This document shows positions 33,536 to 41,737 of a DNA stretch of 64,000 nucleotides, in pieces. Made by a program: the position numbers and the translations under genes. This stretch comes from Stenotrophomonas maltophilia D457 (GTDB lineage Bacteria > Pseudomonadota > Gammaproteobacteria > Xanthomonadales > Xanthomonadaceae): assembly GCF_000284595.1 (NCBI RefSeq), contig NC_017671.1:3629001-3693000 (forward strand), in the 5' to 3' direction. Numbering within the stretch: the stretch's first letter is position 1; each line of letters begins with the position of its first letter. The notes beneath the pieces are model-generated. The model saw only the letters and a list, made by a program, of their open reading frames with translations, was not told the DNA's origin and did not search any database.

Positions 33536-33652
33536 ATGGCCGATATCGCGGTGATCTTTCCATTCACCCTCACCGAGCTATCGGCCCTGTCGCTGTTTGA
33601 ACTGATCGAATGGCGCGAGCGCGCCCGTGTAAGAAGTGGAGCCGAGCCGTGA
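33536..33652 (+). CDS. E': Tail assembly protein E' (P2 gpE' part)
   Basis: A 38-codon frame with the sequence MADIAVIFPFTLTELSALSL...FELIEWRERARVRSGAEP, matching the short GpE' family. It is expected to be made mainly as the C-terminal part of the E-E' frameshift product, which reads in from 33491; the ATG at 33536 could also start it separately. It overlaps no other gene and precedes the tape measure by 172 bp. Confidence 0.85.
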   Translation: MADIAVIFPFTLTELSALSLFELIEWRERARVRSGAEP

Positions 33653-33664
33653 TACCTTTCGCCC

Positions 33665-33802
33665 ATGGACATAGTGGTCTTCATCGCCTTGGCGGGCCTC
33701 CTGCTTTGCGGAGTCGGCACTCTGCTGACCTGGGCATTGAGCGCGCTGTGCCGCCTGCTGGCGGCGCTGGTTTCCTCACCGACCGACAGGCCCTCGGCGT
33801 AG
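33665..33802 (+). CDS. Possible 45-aa membrane peptide
   Basis: A short frame, MDIVVFIALAGLLLCGVGTLLTWALSALCRLL..., almost wholly hydrophobic, that ends 22 bp before the tape-measure start. It has only a weak ribosome site. It may be a small tail or lysis-related membrane peptide, or chance. Confidence 0.3.
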   Translation: MDIVVFIALAGLLLCGVGTLLTWALSALCRLLAALVSSPTDRPSA

Positions 33803-33824
33803 CCGGCGCAGCGGTTGTCGTCGC

Positions 33825-36689
33825 ATGAGCGGCGGCAACCTTCGCCTGCAGGTGGTGCTGCAGGCTCTCGATCAGGCCACCGCTCCCTTCCGCAAAGTCA
33901 TGGCCGGCAGCAAGGGGCTGGCTTCGGCCCTGCAGGCGCAGCAAGCCACCCTCCGGCGCCTGAACAGCGCCCAGCGCGATGTGAGCGCCTACCGCCAGCA
34001 GCAGCAGGCGCTGCGCGGTACGGAGCAGAGCTACCAGCAGGCGCAGGCGCGGGTGGCGGCGCTTGCCCGCCAGATGAGGGAGGCTGGCACCCCCACCCGC
34101 AAGCTGAGCCGCGAGTTCAGCCAGGCCAAGACGACCGCCGCCCAGCTGAGCGCCCAGCAGAAACAGCAGCAGGTCGAGCTGCAGCGGCTGCGCTCGGGAC
34201 TGGATCGGGCCGGCATCAGCACGCGCCAGCTCGGCGCGCATGAGCGCAGGCTGCGCACGGATATCGCCGCCGCCTCGCAGCAGATGGAACAGCAGCGCGC
34301 TCGCCTGGCCGCGTTGGACGCAGCAAAGGCCCGTAGCCAGAAGATCCACGGCGCCGGCATGAACGCAGCAGCCCACGGTGCGGGTGTCGCACTGGCCGCG
34401 TTCGGTGCGCTGCGCGCCCAGGTCCTGCCCATCGCTCAGGCCATGGACTTCGAGTCGGCCATGGCCGACGTGAAGAAGGTAGTGGACTTCGATGCGCCGG
34501 ACGGCTTCGAGAAGATGGGCAACGATATTCAGGAGCTGTCGCGGCGCCTGCCAATGGTGCCCACCGACATCGCCAAGATCGTCGCCGCCGCCGGCCAGGC
34601 CGGCATCGCCAGCAACGAGCTGACCCGTTTCGCCGAGGACGCGGCGAAGATGGGTGTTGCGTTCGACACCACCGCCGAAGACGCCGGCCAGACGATGGCC
34701 ACTTGGCGCACCGCGTTCCGCATGGGCCAGGATGACGTTGTCGTGCTGGCCGACAAGATCAACTACCTGGGCAACACCGGCCCGGCCAGCGTGCAGAAGA
34801 TCAGCGAAGTGGTGAACCGAATCGGTGCCCTTGGCGAGGTCGCCGGCCTCGGTAGCGGCCCGCTGGCGGCGCTGGGCGCGACGGTGGCCGGTATGGGCAT
34901 CGAGTCGGAGGTGTCTGCCACCGGCATCAAGAACATGCTGCTCACGCTATCCTCGGGCGATGCTGCAACGAAGCGGCAGGTGGAGTCGTTCAAAAAGCTG
35001 GGCCTCAGCTCTGGCGATCTGGCCCAAGCCATGCAGAAGGACGCCGGCGGCGCCATTCTGGATGTGTTGGAGAAGCTCAAGAAGCTGCCCAAGGCCGAGC
35101 AGGCCGCGACCATGACGCAGCTGTTTGGTCGCGAGTCCATCGGCGCGATCGCGCCGCTGCTGACCAACCTCGATTTGCTGAAGGAGAACTTTGGCAAGGT
35201 CGCCGATGAGCAGAAATACGGCGGTTCGATGAACGCCGAGTACGCCGCCCGCGTCGGCACGGCCGAGAACGGCCTGATCCTGCTCAAGAACAGCGCCATC
35301 GTGCTGTCCCAGCGTATCGGTAAGACCCTGTTGCCCACGGTGAAGGAGCTGGCTGCGCGCGTGGCCAAGGTCGCCGACCGCATGGCCGAGTGGGTCAAGA
35401 GCAACCCTCAGATGGTCGCTACCATCGCCAAGCTGGCCATCGGCGGCACCGCGCTGGCTGCTGCGCTCGGCGGTTTGGTTGTCGCAGGTGGGGTCGGCGC
35501 GATGGCGCTAACGCAGATCCACAAGGCAGTGATGCTGCTCAGCGGTGGCGGCGGCCTGGGCAAGCTGTTGGGCCAGGTGCTTTCCTTGGGCGGCCGGGCG
35601 TTCCCGATGCTGTTCAACGTTGGCCGCATGCTGCTGCCGCTGCTCGGCGGCATCAGCCTGCCGGTGCTGGCCATCGGCGCCGCCATCGGCGTGGTGGCAG
35701 CGCTGGTGTGGAAATACTGGGAGCCGATCAAGGCATTCATGATCGGTACCTGGCAGGGCATTGTTGACGTGGTCAATCCGATCATGGCTGAGCTGGCCAC
35801 CGCGCTCGAACCGCTCGGCCCGGTGTGGGACATGGTGTCCTCGGCGATGAGCCAGGCGTGGGGCTGGGTGATGAAGCTGTTCGCCCCGTTCGAGGCCACC
35901 AGCGAGCAGCTGCAGGGCGCCACCGATGCCGGGCGCGGGTTCGGCCAGATCCTGGGCACCGTGCTGACGGTGAACCTGCGCATGGCGGTGAAGGCCATTG
36001 GCTGGCTGGTCAGCGCCTTTACCACCATCCTGCCGGTGATCCAGAACGCTGTTGGCGGTGCGTGGACGTACCTGCAGGGCGCGTGGAATCTGATCGTGGG
36101 CCTGTTCACCGGCAACGGCGACAAGATCCGCTCTGGCCTGAGCGCGATGTGGGCGGGCGTCAATCAGATCCTGCTCGGGTGGCCCGCGCAGATGATGCAG
36201 GCTGGCATCGACATGGTGCAGGGACTGGTCAATGGCATCGTGTCCAAAGGCAGCGCGGCCATGGATGCCGTCGCCGGCGTCGCTTCGGGCGTGGTGGGCA
36301 AGTTCAAGGGCATGCTCGGCATCCACAGCCCCTCGCGCGTGTTCGCGCAGTTCGGCGACTTCACCATGCAGGGCCTGGCCGGCGGTCTCGACCGCAGCCA
36401 GGGCGAGCCGCTGTCGCAGGTGGCCACCCTGGGCGACCGGATGAAGCAGGCAGGCGCAGGAATCGCCCTGGGCGCCGCTGCGCTGCCCGTCATGGCCAGT
36501 GCTGGCCCGGTAGTGGCGCCGTGTGCCGCGCAGGCCGCCACGGGCGCCGCAGGCGGCAACAGCTACACGATCCAGATCACAGCTGCACCCGGTAGCGATG
36601 GCCAGGCCATCGCCGACCTGGTCCGCCAGACCATTGAAACCCTCGAGCGCGAGCGGGCCAGCCGCCGTGGCTCCCGTCTGAGCGATTGA
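33825..36689 (+). CDS. T: Tail tape-measure protein T (P2 gpT family)
   Basis: A 954-aa protein that sets tail length. It has an N-terminal Gln/Arg-rich coiled coil (LQAQQATLRRLNSAQRDVSAYRQQQQALRG), the phage tail tape-measure domain (ALGATVAGMGIESEVSATGIKNMLLTLSSG, residues about 340-380), hydrophobic helices (LAIGGTALAAALGGLVVAGGVGAMAL and later AIGAAIGVVAALVW) and a C-terminal IHSPSRVFAQFGDFTMQGLAGGL motif. It is the largest tail gene. Confidence 0.95.
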   Translation: MSGGNLRLQVVLQALDQATAPFRKVMAGSKGLASALQAQQATLRRLNSAQRDVSAYRQQQQALRGTEQSYQQAQARVAALARQMREAGTPTRKLSREFSQAKTTAAQLSAQQKQQQVELQRLRSGLDRAGISTRQLGAHERRLRTDIAAASQQMEQQRARLAALDAAKARSQKIHGAGMNAAAHGAGVALAAFGALRAQVLPIAQAMDFESAMADVKKVVDFDAPDGFEKMGNDIQELSRRLPMVPTDIAKIVAAAGQAGIASNELTRFAEDAAKMGVAFDTTAEDAGQTMATWRTAFRMGQDDVVVLADKINYLGNTGPASVQKISEVVNRIGALGEVAGLGSGPLAALGATVAGMGIESEVSATGIKNMLLTLSSGDAATKRQVESFKKLGLSSGDLAQAMQKDAGGAILDVLEKLKKLPKAEQAATMTQLFGRESIGAIAPLLTNLDLLKENFGKVADEQKYGGSMNAEYAARVGTAENGLILLKNSAIVLSQRIGKTLLPTVKELAARVAKVADRMAEWVKSNPQMVATIAKLAIGGTALAAALGGLVVAGGVGAMALTQIHKAVMLLSGGGGLGKLLGQVLSLGGRAFPMLFNVGRMLLPLLGGISLPVLAIGAAIGVVAALVWKYWEPIKAFMIGTWQGIVDVVNPIMAELATALEPLGPVWDMVSSAMSQAWGWVMKLFAPFEATSEQLQGATDAGRGFGQILGTVLTVNLRMAVKAIGWLVSAFTTILPVIQNAVGGAWTYLQGAWNLIVGLFTGNGDKIRSGLSAMWAGVNQILLGWPAQMMQAGIDMVQGLVNGIVSKGSAAMDAVAGVASGVVGKFKGMLGIHSPSRVFAQFGDFTMQGLAGGLDRSQGEPLSQVATLGDRMKQAGAGIALGAAALPVMASAGPVVAPCAAQAATGAAGGNSYTIQITAAPGSDGQAIADLVRQTIETLERERASRRGSRLSD

Positions 36690-36700
36690 GGCACACCGCC

Positions 36701-37099
36701 ATGATGATGACCTACGGCACGTTTGTGTTTTCCCTCTCCACAGCGGCCTATGAGCAGCTGCAACGGCAGATGACGTGGCGCCACGCCAGCAGCGACCGGC
36801 TGGGCGCACGCCCGGCCCGTCAGTACGTTGGCCCAGGCGACGACACCATCACCCTGCAGGGCACCATCGCCGCCGAGCTGGTGGGCGATCTGCAGGTGCT
36901 CGACACGCTGCGGGAGCTGGGCGACCAGGGCAAGCCACAGGCGCTGGTGGAGGGCAGTGGGCGGGTATATGGCGCCTATCTGCTGGTCAGCCTGAGCGAG
37001 ACGCGCAAGGAGTTCTTTCCCGACGGCACGCCGCGGCTGATCGAATTTCAGATGCAGTTGGAGCGCGACGACGACGGCGCCACCGAGGCGGTCGCATGA
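36701..37099 (+). CDS. U: Tail protein U (P2 gpU family)
   Basis: A 132-aa protein starting MMMTYGTFVFSLSTAAYEQLQRQMTWRHASSDRLGARPARQYVGPGDDTITLQG, typical of gpU tail-terminator proteins. Three consecutive ATG codons (36701, 36704, 36707) make the exact start ambiguous. Its stop overlaps the D start. Confidence 0.93.
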   Translation: MMMTYGTFVFSLSTAAYEQLQRQMTWRHASSDRLGARPARQYVGPGDDTITLQGTIAAELVGDLQVLDTLRELGDQGKPQALVEGSGRVYGAYLLVSLSETRKEFFPDGTPRLIEFQMQLERDDDGATEAVA

Positions 37100-38091
37100 G
37101 GGCGGCACCGTACCCGATCCCCGCATGGCGCGTGGTGCTGGACGGGCAGGATCTGACCGACCGCCTCGCGCCGCGCCTGCTGGACCTGTCGCTGACGGAG
37201 AGCCGGGGCGACGAAGCCGACGAACTGAATCTGCGGTTGCACGACCATGATGGGCGCGTGGCGCTACCGCGACGCGGCGTCACGCTGCAGGTGGCCATCG
37301 GCTGGCGCGAAAGCGGATTGTTCGATAAGGGCACGTTCGTGGTCGATGACGTGGAGCACAGCGGCGCTCCCGATATCGTCTCCATCCGGGCGCGCTCGGC
37401 GGATCTGACCGGTGCTGTCCGCAGCCGCCGCGAGCGCAGCTGGCATGACGCCACCCTGGGCGACATTCTCGGCACAATCGCCGCCGAGCATTCGTTGCGC
37501 CCGTCCATTGCCGCAAACCTTGCGTCCGTCCGCATCCCGCATCTTGACCAGGCCAACGAGAGCGATATCAATCTCCTGACGCGCTTGGGGAAGCGTTTTG
37601 ATGCGGTGGCCACGGTGAAAGCCGGCGCACTGATCTTCGCGCCCATCGGTGCCGGCACGACAGCCAGCGGCCAGCCGCTTCCCGGTGTCCAGATCACTCG
37701 CGCATCCGGCGATCAACACCGCTACGCTGTGGCTGACCGCGAGAAATACACGGGCGTGCGGGCCTACTGGGGTGACCGCAAGGCAGCGCGTCGCACCGGT
37801 GTGCTGGTGGGCACGTCAGAGAACGAGAAGAAGCTGCAGCCTACGTATGCCACTGCGGACGAAGCGCGCCAGCATGCTGAGGCGGAGTTCAAACGGCTGG
37901 ATCGCGGCACAGCCCAGCTCAGCTACCGCCTGGCGCTCGGCCGCGCCGATATCTATCCAGAACAAACGGTGACGGTGAGCGGCTTCAAACCGGAAATCGA
38001 TGGCACCGATTGGCTTGTTTCCAAAGCCACCCACACCGTCGACGGTAGTGGGGGCTTTGTTACCGCGCTGGAGCTTGAGCGCGGTGGCTAG
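37096..38091 (+). CDS. D: Late tail/baseplate hub protein D (P2 gpD family)
   Basis: A 331-aa hub protein of the T4 gp27-like fold: PAWRVVLDGQDLTDRLAPRLLDLSLTESRGDEADELNLRLHDHDGRVALPRRG, then RSRRERSWHDATLGDILGTIAAEH and LDQANESDINLLTRLGKRFDAVATVKAGAL. It ends in a 4-bp tail-to-tail overlap with the minus-strand PIN-like gene. Confidence 0.93.
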   Translation: MRAAPYPIPAWRVVLDGQDLTDRLAPRLLDLSLTESRGDEADELNLRLHDHDGRVALPRRGVTLQVAIGWRESGLFDKGTFVVDDVEHSGAPDIVSIRARSADLTGAVRSRRERSWHDATLGDILGTIAAEHSLRPSIAANLASVRIPHLDQANESDINLLTRLGKRFDAVATVKAGALIFAPIGAGTTASGQPLPGVQITRASGDQHRYAVADREKYTGVRAYWGDRKAARRTGVLVGTSENEKKLQPTYATADEARQHAEAEFKRLDRGTAQLSYRLALGRADIYPEQTVTVSGFKPEIDGTDWLVSKATHTVDGSGGFVTALELERGG

Positions 38092-39464
38092 TTGGTATCA
38101 GTTCCGAGGAGGATTCGATTTTCCGCGTCACCGTAGTAGTAGCTGACGCGCAGGCTTTTATCTAGTGGCATGAGCTGCATGTAGCGCCTCAACTTTTGGG
38201 CTTGAAACAGCCCTTCATCGTCATCCTCCTCTTGCTCGAAGATATGGAAGTGAACGTACTTGACCGCCTTTTCAGCGAGGCTTCCAAAGAGCCGCAGCAC
38301 CGTCCCATCATTCACAAACTCCCTTATGCGCTCGGGCAGGACAGAAATAGCCCAAGTCTGAGGATCTCCGCGAACTGCCCCTGCGCAATACAACCGCCTG
38401 TCAATCATGACATCCACGCCTAGCGCGGCAAGCGCGTCCGTCATACGCTCACGTCGGCCGCGCCTCGGCCTGAATTCGCCGCCGGCTTCTTTCAGGAAGC
38501 TTGCCCGCCGGAATCGCGGAAGCATGCGCTCTTGAGCTTGCATTTCCTCAGCACTGGCGTCAGCAACGTCGGCCAGGGTGGTCTGAGAAACTGTGGCGTG
38601 CAGTCGTGCTTTTGCTTCCTGCAGGAATTCTTCTAGATCGTACATCCAGAAGCTGTCCAGCTTCGCTAGTTTCTTGATCTCTGCGCACATCTCTGGGTGC
38701 GGCCCGGAAATACGCTCGTTGTGCTTGCTCCACCAATCGACTTTCTTGTCTTCGGTGATGATTACTAGCCGCTTGACAGCGTCGTCATCCTTGAACTTTT
38801 CGATGGTCTGTATCCAGAGAACGTAGTCACCGTACATCCGGTTGTACTTCACGCCCGCATGCATGAACTCGGCGTTCTTCTTGTTCCCATCCTCATGCCC
38901 CGGCCCCATCTGGCTCTCGTATCTGTCTTTCGCCTGCTTGTACCACTCATCAAGCTGCTGTTGACTGGGAGGCGGACCGACACGGTCCCCGATCAGCGAA
39001 ACCAAGGAATCTCGAATCGCGTCCGCTCCACGGACGTCGACTTGGCTGGCGAGCGCGGCGTTCGCCTCTTTGATTATCTCGGCGCCATGCGACATGAGTA
39101 ATGCCATCTTCTCAACTGCTGAGCTTAGCCCGCGCTTCTCCAACTGTACGGCCTTAACCGCACTTTCAAACTGCGAGAGAGCAGCCTCCAACGGTGCGAC
39201 CGCATCCAACGCTCTCTCCCTGGCCTGTCCGACTGCGCGCACCCGGTTCCTGTGGTACTCGACCGCAACCTGATACGGAATCCAGATCCGCGCACCCAGC
39301 TTCTTGAGAGCTTCTAGCGTCTCCTTCCTCGTCTGCTCAGGAAGCGCATAAAGCTTCAGGAGAACATTCGCGTCGATTACGAATATTCCCTCACGCCACA
39401 GATCGGCGGCCTCCGCTGAGGTTGGCTCAAAATGACCTGGGAACAACTCTTTCAAACTTGACAT
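38088..39464 (-). CDS. PIN-like domain accessory protein (DUF4935/PIN_8)
   Basis: A 458-aa protein. Residues about 22-75 (IFVIDANVLLKLYALPEQTRKETLEALKKLGARIWIPYQVAVEYHRNR) and LVIITEDKKVDWW carry the Asp and Glu pattern of a PIN-like nuclease, family PF18476. A central coiled region and a C-terminal unknown domain (about residues 330-458) follow. PIN-like proteins of this class occur in phage-defence loci, and position between D and the immunity region is a usual accessory site. Substrate RNA and trigger are unknown. It is transcribed against the tail operon, so it can be expressed in the lysogen. Confidence 0.78.
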   Translation of the reverse strand: MSSLKELFPGHFEPTSAEAADLWREGIFVIDANVLLKLYALPEQTRKETLEALKKLGARIWIPYQVAVEYHRNRVRAVGQARERALDAVAPLEAALSQFESAVKAVQLEKRGLSSAVEKMALLMSHGAEIIKEANAALASQVDVRGADAIRDSLVSLIGDRVGPPPSQQQLDEWYKQAKDRYESQMGPGHEDGNKKNAEFMHAGVKYNRMYGDYVLWIQTIEKFKDDDAVKRLVIITEDKKVDWWSKHNERISGPHPEMCAEIKKLAKLDSFWMYDLEEFLQEAKARLHATVSQTTLADVADASAEEMQAQERMLPRFRRASFLKEAGGEFRPRRGRRERMTDALAALGVDVMIDRRLYCAGAVRGDPQTWAISVLPERIREFVNDGTVLRLFGSLAEKAVKYVHFHIFEQEEDDDEGLFQAQKLRRYMQLMPLDKSLRVSYYYGDAENRILLGTDTN

Positions 39465-39493
39465 GTGATCTCCTATCGCACGCTTCTAGTTGG

Positions 39494-39883
39494 TTACCAA
39501 AGACGGCACGGTCGCCCTTTAAGTCTTGCTGCACTGCCGGCACTTCGTAGGAGGAACCTACGGAACCACTGATCCCATTGCCGGTGTAGGGTCGCCCCTA
39601 ACAGAAGCAGCACTGATTGAGAGATGGATGAACAGGAGGGAGGAGTTAGCACCAACAATGCGAGACCCGCTTGCCAAGCAGCCAAAGCAACCAGGGCCAA
39701 CGCTACGAGCTTAGGAGGAACAGGTCGCCCCGGTGCTCGAGCATCGTCCAGATACTCAACGTGAGGGCAATGCATCCGCACTTCCCCAGTGAACACTTGG
39801 CCTATCACCGCCCCCTCAAATACCGTAGTGCCGTTGCACACACACGTTGGCTGAGCACTCTTCACCGCACCGCTGCATTCCAT
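39494..39883 (-). CDS. Small membrane protein, possible lysogeny-expressed factor
   Basis: A 129-aa frame beginning MECSGAVKSAQPTCVCNGTTVFEG, with GAGGTGAAGGAAT directly upstream of the ATG. The first 55 residues are Cys-rich (CVC, MHCPH), followed by two hydrophobic segments (KLVALALVALAAWQAGLALLVL, ISQSVLLLLGATL) and a basic tail. No family recognised. It sits between the repressor and the PIN-like gene in the same direction, the place for superinfection-exclusion genes. Confidence 0.5.
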   Translation of the reverse strand: MECSGAVKSAQPTCVCNGTTVFEGAVIGQVFTGEVRMHCPHVEYLDDARAPGRPVPPKLVALALVALAAWQAGLALLVLTPPSCSSISQSVLLLLGATLHRQWDQWFRRFLLRSAGSAARLKGRPCRLW

Positions 39884-39963
39884 ATTCCTTCACCTCGAAT
39901 TCCGCGCCCTACTGGCGTCCTGTACGGGCGAGTTAGCGGCCTGAATGCGATGCGGGGTGAGCC

Positions 39964-40395
39964 TCAGCGGGCGGCTTTCTTCGATCCTTTCTGAGCCTTG
40001 ACAACGATCTTTTGTCCGCGCAGATCAACATCGCCGCTGATCTGCTGGCCGATGCTGGTGTTTTCGAAGGAGGTTCGAGGCGCGCTTGTGGCCGACGCCG
40101 GCGCTACGCCGCGCAGCGCGGTCATCACGGCGGCACGTGCCGAAGCCGACGCACTGCGCCACGCATCGAGCAGGTCGGCATCAGCCTCGGCCAGGCGCTC
40201 GCGCCTGCCCACCAGCACATAGGTCACATCGACGCCGAGTTCATCAGCGGCGACGAAGTAGGCACCACCGGGCAGGTGGGCATCTTGCTCGAACAGGATC
40301 TGCGTGCGCTTGGCAACACCGCAGGCCAATCCCATGGCCTCCTGGGTAAGACCCAGCCGCTTCCGTTCTTCTTTCAGGCGAATACCTACAGACAC
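39964..40395 (-). CDS. Prophage XRE-family repressor
   Basis: A 143-aa protein with GTG start and GGGGGAA five bases upstream. The N-terminal HTH_XRE domain is clear (IRLKEERKRLGLTQEAMGLACGVAKRTQILFEQDAHLPGGAYFVAADELGVDVTYVLVG, residues about 5-64). The C-terminus is a short basic tail without a peptidase motif. It is divergent from the gp16-like HTH gene and is the probable immunity repressor of the P2-like prophage. As with P2 C, lack of an autocleavage domain predicts poor SOS induction. Confidence 0.85.
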   Translation of the reverse strand: MSVGIRLKEERKRLGLTQEAMGLACGVAKRTQILFEQDAHLPGGAYFVAADELGVDVTYVLVGRRERLAEADADLLDAWRSASASARAAVMTALRGVAPASATSAPRTSFENTSIGQQISGDVDLRGQKIVVKAQKGSKKAAR

Positions 40396-40465
40396 GCAAA
40401 TTCCCCCTTGACAGGTGCAGTTAACTTCACCACCATTTCACCCAGAAATACACAGGGGAAACGGA
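40396..40465. promoter_or_regulatory. Immunity switch: early promoter and operator palindrome
   Basis: TTGACA (40408-40413) makes a perfect -35 box for rightward early transcription. Immediately after it lies the near-perfect 18-bp palindrome GGTGcAGTTAACTtCACC (40414-40431), which would fill the spacer and so block RNA polymerase when bound. The -10 region is weakly matched. Position between divergent repressor and HTH genes supports the operator role. Confidence 0.6.
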
Positions 40466-40798
40466 ATGAACGCCAAACGACGGACTACCGCATCCAAGCT
40501 GCGCACCGCAGAGCAGGCGCGCCAGTGGCTTGTCGACAACGGCCTGTCGGTTGCTGCCTTCGCAGAAGCCAACGGGTTGAGCCGCCATGCGGTGAACAAC
40601 GCCTTGCGCATCGACAGCAAATGCCGGATCGGCAAGACCCACGCAGCCGCTGTAGCCCTCGGCATGAAAGCCGCCCCTGATTCTCACACAGATTCGCCCA
40701 AATCCGCCCGGATTCGCACCACCAAGACCGTTCGGGGCACGGCCTCGGCGACGGCGAAGGCTGTCGCGACCGCAGCCAAGCGCAGGGCCAAGGCGTGA
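40466..40798 (+). CDS. HTH DNA-binding protein, BcepMu gp16-like
   Basis: A 110-aa protein: SKLRTAEQARQWLVDNGLSVAAFAEANGLSRHAVNNALRIDSKCRIGKTHAAAVALGMK is a helix-turn-helix resembling the phage-associated BcepMu gp16 family, followed by a basic Ala/Lys/Arg-rich tail (TASATAKAVATAAKRRAKA). As first gene of the rightward early operon it may act like Cro or Cox. The ATG at 40466 follows AGGGGAA. Confidence 0.75.
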   Translation: MNAKRRTTASKLRTAEQARQWLVDNGLSVAAFAEANGLSRHAVNNALRIDSKCRIGKTHAAAVALGMKAAPDSHTDSPKSARIRTTKTVRGTASATAKAVATAAKRRAKA

Positions 40799-41139
40799 GC
40801 GGGCCGGTCGGAAAACGCGCCGTCTTCACCTGCGACGCCTGCGGCACGCCGTTGACGAAGCGCACGAGCGCCTTGCAGCACCGTCATCTTCGGACCGATG
40901 CGTACGTGTGCCAGAACCCCATGTGCGGCGCGACTTACACGGGCATGTCGGAACTGACCAGCATCGCCAGCCCCAGCGGCCTGCCCAATGCCCCCGCATG
41001 CGAGCTACCGCCGACGCCCGGCTATGAGCGTTCGTTGCTGCAGCAACGTTGGCGCCAGGAACTCGGTGATGCGCAGATCGACTGGATCGAAGCCACCGAA
41101 TGCAATCAGCAGGAATGCGGCGCCCCGCCCGTCTCCTGA
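40795..41139 (+). CDS. ogr: Ogr/Delta-type zinc-finger late activator
   Basis: A 114-aa protein with GTG start inside the previous stop codon. The finger FTCDACGTPLTKRTSALQHRHLRTDAYVCQNPMCGATY has the Ogr spacing C-x2-C...C-x4-C. Ogr activates P2 late promoters by touching RNA polymerase alpha. In P2 ogr follows D near attP; here it is an early gene behind the switch. The C-terminal extension beyond about residue 60 is longer than in P2 Ogr. Confidence 0.82.
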   Translation: MSGPVGKRAVFTCDACGTPLTKRTSALQHRHLRTDAYVCQNPMCGATYTGMSELTSIASPSGLPNAPACELPPTPGYERSLLQQRWRQELGDAQIDWIEATECNQQECGAPPVS

Positions 41140-41210
41140 TCGCCATTTCCCCTTCCACAACCAACTGACCTGGCGCCCTACGGTGCCAGCAAGGGAGCGC
41201 TGCGCCCGTG

Positions 41211-41414
41211 ATGCGCCACAAGACAAAATTTGATGGATGGTCCTCGGCGATGCAGCCGAGTTTCGTTACCGCGCCGGCAGGGGTCGAGTACGTGCCCTTC
41301 GCACAGAAACAGCGCGACGCTGCCGAGCTTCGCGCCCTAGTGGAGGCTCACATCGCCGCCGGTGGCGCGTACGACGTGTTGCCTGCAACGACTGCCGCAC
41401 AGGTTTCCGCATGA
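41211..41414 (+). CDS. Small hypothetical phage protein
   Basis: A 67-aa protein, MRHKTKFDGWSSAMQPSFVTAPAGVEYVPF... with a hydrophilic C-terminus (ELRALVEAHIAAGG). The start is ambiguous (GTG 41208, ATG 41211 or ATG 41250). It lies in the early operon just before the C4-like RNA region. No function recognised. Confidence 0.5.
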   Translation: MRHKTKFDGWSSAMQPSFVTAPAGVEYVPFAQKQRDAAELRALVEAHIAAGGAYDVLPATTAAQVSA

Positions 41415-41461
41415 GCCTGTCCACCGCATCAACCAATCTGCACATTTCTACACAGATTTAC

Positions 41462-41490
41462 TTGACTTCCCCAAGGACGGGGAGCAGGAT
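41462..41490 (+). promoter_or_regulatory. Candidate promoter of the C4-like RNA
   Basis: TTGACT (41462-41467), a 17-bp spacer and CAGGAT (41485-41490). The -35 is good and the -10 modest. It lies 15 bases upstream of the first TTAGAAAC box. Confidence 0.4.
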
Positions 41491-41504
41491 CTGCGCCAAG
41501 GAGC

Positions 41505-41726
41505 TTAGAAACTCCGAGGATACAGCGGCATCCGCGCCCGTCAGCATCGCGGTTTTTTTGCGCCTGCAAAACGAGCGCACCGACGTTTTTCTGCGTCGGG
41601 AGGCGGCAGCGATACAACACCCGCAAGGGGAAAGCTGTCGGCCGGTCTGTATCCCGGTTTCTAACCTCCCGACTTCCTCGGTGCGGCGCTTAGAAACGTC
41701 TCGCCGAGGCCACAACTCGGATACAG
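41505..41726 (+). ncRNA. C4-like antisense RNA region
   Basis: Two short boxes occur three times. In sense orientation: TTAGAAAC (41505-41512) with GGATACAG (41518-41525), and TTAGAAAC (41691-41698) with GGATACAG (41719-41726). Between them is the antisense pair CTGTATCC (41648-41655) and GTTTCTAA (41658-41665). The last sense pair spans the ribosome binding site of the gene at 41738. P1, P7 and P4 C4 RNAs use exactly such paired boxes to block translation of a downstream operon. No protein-coding role is needed to explain this 300-bp stretch. Confidence 0.6.
41532..41559 (+). terminator. Possible attenuator/terminator in the C4-like region
   Basis: The stem CCGCG (41532-41536) / CGCGG (41548-41552) is followed by seven T (41553-41559). 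The stem is short but GC-only. It could end a leader transcript before the antisense boxes or act as a conditional terminator. Confidence 0.45.
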
Positions 41727-41733
41727 GAGACGT
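41698..41733 (+). promoter_or_regulatory. Hairpin enclosing the ribosome binding site of the 80-aa gene
   Basis: ACGTCTC (41698-41704) pairs with GAGACGT (41727-41733), with an inner CCGAG/CTCGG stem. The outer stem takes up GAGA of the Shine-Dalgarno sequence (CAGGAGA), so folding would block translation. The GGATACAG box is in the loop side and accessible to antisense pairing. Confidence 0.5.
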
Positions 41734-41737
41734 CTCC

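Noticed and set aside
41237..41737. Long coding region upstream of the 80-aa gene in the same frame
   Set aside because: The translation is Arg/Ser/Thr-rich without a fold, and the nucleotide-level sense/antisense boxes explain the conservation better; the ribosome site at 41725 points to the ATG at 41738.
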